Of a DNA stretch of 64,000 nucleotides, positions 43,901 to 49,900 are shown in pieces. The stretch is from Limnephilus marmoratus (taxonomy: Eukaryota > Arthropoda > Insecta > Trichoptera > Limnephilidae). The stretch spans positions 40,928,676 through 40,992,675 of the forward strand of contig OU862915.1 in NCBI GenBank assembly GCA_917880885.1. Reading direction: 5' to 3'. The position numbers and the translations under genes are program-made. Each line of letters opens with the position of its first letter. The first letter of the stretch is position 1. Under the pieces are notes generated by a model, which had not been told where the DNA came from, made no database searches, and worked only from the letters and a program-made list of their open reading frames with translations.

Positions 43901-46900
43901 TTTTGCAATATCTTTGTGTATATGAAGGAGTGTATTTTTAATAAATGTATTTTTTAACGGTGGAACTTGAAAATCTAGGAAAAGTTGTGAGGTTGAATAA
44001 TATGGTGGTTTTTAATAATAATTTTGATTATTAGCCTTTGAGTAACCTCCAGCGGTAAAATTTAAGTTTTATATGCTCCCCCCATGCAACGATACCATAT
44101 TGTATTATTAAATGGGCTAGAGCGTAATATATATTTTTAAGAATTTTTATGTTTCTTAGATTAATAAAAATGAAAATGGGTTTTCTTAATCTATTTACAA
44201 TATTAGTAAAGTGAGTTTTCCCTTAAGGTTACTATCTTTTATTATACCTAAACATTTTATTTCATTTTTAATTGCTATGCATAAACATTCATTATTTTGG
44301 CAAGTTAATATTTTTGATGTGTATTTATTTGAAGGAATTTTTATGTTAAAGGTGCCAGGAGTTTTTTTTATTTATACTAAAAATTATATAATAGTTTTTT
44401 TCAATGTTCAAAGTTAATAGGTTTAGTGTTCAATGTTAATAGGTTACACCAAGCATATCGATGGAGGTTCTGTTCGGAAGATTGCTTCCGTTGAAGGAGA
44501 CTAGATTTTCATTTCGATCCCTTTTAGACGTTTTCAAACATGATTGGGTCTTTGAAACATTAAATTCGACGAGGTTATTCTTACACCAAGAGAAAACACT
44601 CTCGAGGTAACCGCCCGAGGTAAAGCCCTCCGAGCAATTGGAGTTTGTGTGCTCTTTGGGGGCTTGTCAAACAAAAAGCTATCATGGACTGTACTGTCAT
44701 CCGCGTAACAATGAATCGGTGTATATGACAAGAGGTCATTGATGTGCGACAGAAATAAAGTCGATGACAGAACCGATCCCCGTGGGACGCCAGCATTTAT
44801 CGAATGCGAGGAAGAGGTGAAACCGTCAGCAACTGCCTGAATCGACCTCTCCCTCAAAAAGTCGGCAATCCACGTACACAAGGATGTGAGAAGTCCTTAA
44901 GAAGGCAGTTTGTTGACAAGTCCTCGGTGCCAAACCCGGTCAAAGGCCTTGGAAATATACAGTGCAACCGTTTGGGTCTCACCGAAACGTACCAGGCACA
45001 GCCCCCAAACAGGCGTCACATACGCGAGAAGATCACCACACGAGCGGTTCCGCCGGAATCTGTATTGACGGTCGTTAATAATTTTGTTCTTCTCGAGGTA
45101 TGTGAGCAGTTTGTCGTTGATCACCTTAGACAGTACTGATGTGATCGCTATGGGGCGGTAGTTGGTTTGCTACGTTTGGTGATTTAGCAGGGGTTCCCGG
45201 GTTCATGGGGTGAGGTTTGTCTAGGTCTTGGAGGCGGATGACCAGGACATACTGAACCCAAGATTCCTACCCACCTCTTAAACCCTTTTCCTTCCCAGAA
45301 CACCCCTCTCCTACCTTTTCTTAAAAAAACCCTCCACACAGCATCATAGGTGAGCATAAAGATGACTTAGGCCCTGAGGGAAATCATGTTCCTCAGGGCC
45401 TCCTGTGTGGAGCTCACGTAAAAAAAAAAAAAAAAGTTGGTTGGGTTGGAGCGGTCACCCTTCTTTGGAATAGGGTGAATGATCGCTTTTTTCCAACCAG
45501 AGGGCACAGAGCCAGACTTCCGGGACATTACTTCGGGGACGTGATGGCCTAACGCGTGTTAAATCGGCCGTAAACAAAGAATTTTGATAGTTTTCGAATT
45601 GCCATATTCCGTCTCACGCTAACGAGCTAAATACTGCGCTTGTGTTAAGACAACAGCCAGAGATGACGCCCCTCCGAGCTAGCAAATCTGATTATTTATG
45701 ACGTGATTCGGAACCGTGGTTACCTTCACTGCGAAAAGCGCCCTTGCAGTTTCGCAGACGGCCGGCGTGGTCTAGCGGTAAGGCTCTTGACTCGCAATAC
45801 GAAGGTTGCGGGATTGAATACCGGCGGCGTATTTACAAAACCTATACCGATTCAGTCGCGGTAACGACAATTAACATTTTAAATATACCTCTATATTGGT
45901 TATTTTTTTATCACATTGCAAAAACAAAAATTGTTCTAAAATCTAGATAAAATAATCTTTCTGATGTGTATATTAGAAATTAATAATTTAATTTGTAAAT
46001 ATTTAAATATTAATAGTATTCCCATATATTGTAAATACACCTCTATATTAATAAATTTTTATTACTTTGCAAAAAAAAAATTGTTCTAAAATCTAAATGA
46101 AATAATCTTTCCAATGTGTATATTAGAAATTAATAATTTTATTTCTAAATATTTAAATTTTGATATTGAAAATTTAAAGCGACTGAAACGCGGTAGGGAT
46201 TGTAAATACGCATCCCGGCGTGGCAAATAAATTTTATTTGATTTATTTGTGTTGTTTCACAATTAATCAATTTAAAAAATATATATGGTATATTAGCGGC
46301 ACGTTCCAGAGTGGAAAATACTCTCAGTATCGCCCTGGTATAAGATCACCATTCAGAATTGAAACGTTGCTTGAAATGGCTTTTAGCCGTGTTTGGTTCC
46401 AGATCTGAATAGCCAGGTACTTCCTCACGTTCCCCTTTCCCATCTCCTTCCCCTCCTTATTACCTTCAGCCTCATAGAACTCCCCAATTGGGGATGCCAT
46501 AGTCTCACTGGCTCCAGACAGGGGCACTTGAGGCTCTTGTGCGGTATTCATATTAAAAAAATAAATAAAAGCCACAGGCCGGCTCCGCTCACCAGCCGCC
46601 CACGATAGTTAACAATGCCGCCCACAATACTGGGCACGATACAGCCGCCCCTCAACAATACATACCTACTTTAGAAAAATTAACCGACAGTAGTCTCAGC
46701 TCTACACAAATTATCAATGTCTATTATTTTTCATTACAAAAAGTTAATGTAACGAAGATAATTTTTTTATTATTTTTTATTGAAAGTAAAGTTAACACAT
46801 AAATATAAACAAACAAGTCCTGCTAAGCCAATTGAATTTGCTTGTCAACAGGTGCCCTTAGTTAAGTTATATATACATTTAAAAGTTATAATTTACATAT

Positions 46901-49900
46901 TATATCTACAGATTCTACATTTCTTCATACAAATATTTTTCTTCCAATAACCAATTTTTTACCGTATATTTAACCTTATTCATAGAATTACATTGCTTTA
47001 TAGTGTCAGGTAATAAATTAAATAAAGATTATCGTGGTAAAAACAAAGTGTTTTTTAATTATTTCATTAAATATCTTCGGTTTGTTGTAATCAAACGTTC
47101 TCTGTCCGTACTTATGATTAAATTTCGGATCTATTAACCTGTCGTTGCGCGTGAATCTAGTGCTGTATTTATGTTCTAATTTTTCTCTACGCAGCGGGGT
47201 AAATATATGCTGAATTATAATTTTGTGCCATAGTTTTGCCTTAACAGGTAAGATTTTGGCACTCTGAAACAGCAATGGTGTATTATGTCTCTGTTTGAAA
47301 ATATTAGGGACGACTAAATTTTACAATTGCGTTTTGTACAACTTGGACTTGTTGAATTGTCAAATCTACTCATTTTAGAATTCAAAAATCATTTTATTAC
47401 GAATGAATATCATTGTATTATATCACGGCTTAATACCAAAAAATAAATCGTTAATAAATCCAAAAATAAAAACGTTAAAAAAATCATAAAAAAATAATAT
47501 TGATTTTCAGAGAGGTCAAACGACATAAAATATAAGGAAATTGTTTAAATTTAAATTTAAGGCCGAGTAAATAAAAAAAATTCGCAGGGTTAAATTTTTT
47601 TTATTTAATTAATTTCAGAGAAATACTAAAAGGTTTAAAAAAAAATACTCACAGGATCACTTAACCATATCTTAGGGCGTGAGTAGACGAAAAAATCAAA
47701 TGGTTTTCCGGTGTATGAGCAGGCCATCTATAGCTTAGGGAACGTACCCATACTACGTGACCAACTTTTTGCAATTTTTAACCCCCCCCCCCCCCCGGTG
47801 ACCAAAATCCTAAGCAACCCGCCGCTCATTTGTATGGTGCGTGACATTTTGAAGACCCCCCCCCCCCCCTAAACGTGTCACGTAGTATGGGTACGTTCCC
47901 TTAGCTGTCTGTGTGAGAAGCATGAATTATTCAATTTACACCTGTTTTTCCCGTAATGTTCCTCTTCCCGCATCTTCTCCGCCCCTTGTTCTCCTTCCTC
48001 ATTCCACTCCTTCCACCTTCCCTCGTCCCCCGTGCCGCGAACCTCCTCTTCCTGGATTACTTTCTCCCTCCACCATTCCCTCCCTGCCGCAAAACTTTAT
48101 GAAATACACAAACGACTCATGGCTGTGATGGATTTTACAAACATCCCTCTGCTATGTGCTTTCGTTTACATGTCTCATTTTTAATCCCTCCCTCTACCCC
48201 TATTCCTCCTGCTAACCCCATTCCTGTCCTATTTCCTCTTCTGCGTCCCCATCCCCTCCCGCGTTCCTCTTCCATCTTCCCTGTATTACCCCCTCCCTCG
48301 TCCCCCCTCCCTCAAACCTCACCCTTCGTTCTCTTTCCCTCTCCTGGATTCTCCTCGCCCTCCGTCCTTCCTTCCCTACAGCCAAACTATTAAAATATAT
48401 TTTTTTTTATACAACTCGCGCCCCACCTCTTGTAATTTTTTTATGCAAATTTCATAAAGCCAGAGGAGAATATATAGGAACAAAAAAATATACATACATA
48501 TATATTCTTTTTTATAAAGGATGGCGCAAAACTACCGATATGTTTTGAATCTTATTCCACATTAGGAATAATTTCGGTTTACGGAAGGTCTTCCAAAATA
48601 ATTTTTTTTTTTTTTTATACTAATTATGGGCCGGAAAATCCAAAACTGAAAGAATTTTTTTTCGGAAAGCAATATTAACAAAGTTACACGACTTTAAAAT
48701 TTTCTATAGGCACACATGAAAATCGACATATTGGAAGTATTATGACAGTTTAAAGTCATAGATAAACTAGAAAAATGTTTTACCACACAAAATTAAATGT
48801 TACCATGCAATAATATCATCAAACATACCTTATAAATCGACGAAGTATGAAAATTCGTAGTCTTAAAAATGCGTAACCTAACCTAACGCTAGGTTTGTGT
48901 AACATGGTTTGTGCCCCTTTATACCGCCTGCTCGCGTCCCTAACCTAACCTAACCTAACGCTAGGTTTGTGTAACATGGTTTGTGCCCCTTTATACCGCC
49001 TGCTCGCGTCACGGCAAAAAAACATCCCTGTTTTCAAGTAGTTTAGCGGCTACGCTAGGTTTGTGTAACATGGTTTGTGCCCCTTTATACCGCCTGCTCG
49101 CGTCACGGCAAAAAACATCCCTGTTTTCAAGTAGTTTAGCGGCTACACTAGGTTTGTGTAACATGGTTTGTGCCCCTTTATACCGCCTGCTCGCGTCAAT
49201 TTTAAAAAACAGCCTACGTTTTCAAGTAGTTTAACGGCTACGCTAGGTTTGTGTCACATGGTTTGTGCCCCTTTATACCGCCTGCTCGCGTCAATTTAAA
49301 AAAATATCCCTGTTTTCAAGTAGTTTAGCGTTTAGGCCAAAAGTGAGTAAAATTTATAAAAAATAATTACTTAAGTTAGTTATTGATATGGCAACACTTA
49401 ATTTTATGTGGCTGTTTCTATGACTTTAAACTGTCATAATACTTCCAATATGTCGATTTTCATGTATGCGTATAGAAAATTTTAAAGTCGTGTAACTTTG
49501 TTAATATTGCTTTCCGAAAAAAAATTCTTTCGGATTCGGATTCTCCAGCCAATAGTTAGTATAAAAAAAAAAAGTTTTATTATTTTGGAAGACCTTCCGT
49601 AAACCGAAATTAAGCCCCACATTACAATAAGATTCAAAATTAAACTGGTAGTATTGCGCCACTCTACATATTAAGGTTGCGACACCGAAGCAAACAAACT
49701 AATGATCAGTAACAACTAAATGGTTAATTGACTTGGGAAGAGAGGTGTTAGAAAAATTGTTAAATAATGTATTTAAAATTAAAACCTGTTATTTAGGCGC
49801 CCATTAATGACGCACTTGGTATATAATTTGACTAACGACAATATTTATTAAAGGCATTTGTTTGAGCAATTGATTCCTAATGGCAATTTGCCTCGCTAAG

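Larger units (their letters stand above)
42387..44436 (-). mobile_element. Second LINE inserted in LINE-P copy B, itself carrying a PLE
   Basis: It begins on the plus strand with a T run (poly(A)). At about 44130-44040 a minus-strand reading AHLIIQYGIVAWGEHIK is a LINE C-terminal block, so the segment is the 3' part of a Jockey/CR1-like element. A PLE interrupts its 3' region at 42461-43558. LINE-P sequence resumes at 44437. No clear target duplication. Confidence 0.6.

Noticed and set aside
45757..45830. Possible tRNA gene (GTGGTCTAGCGGTAAGG ... B box)
   Set aside because: The fold is incomplete and the context is repetitive. Treated as a tRNA-derived SINE head.
48869..48960. Telomere or interstitial telomeric array
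   Set aside because: Only short CCTAA runs, inside a foldback element. Not a chromosome end.
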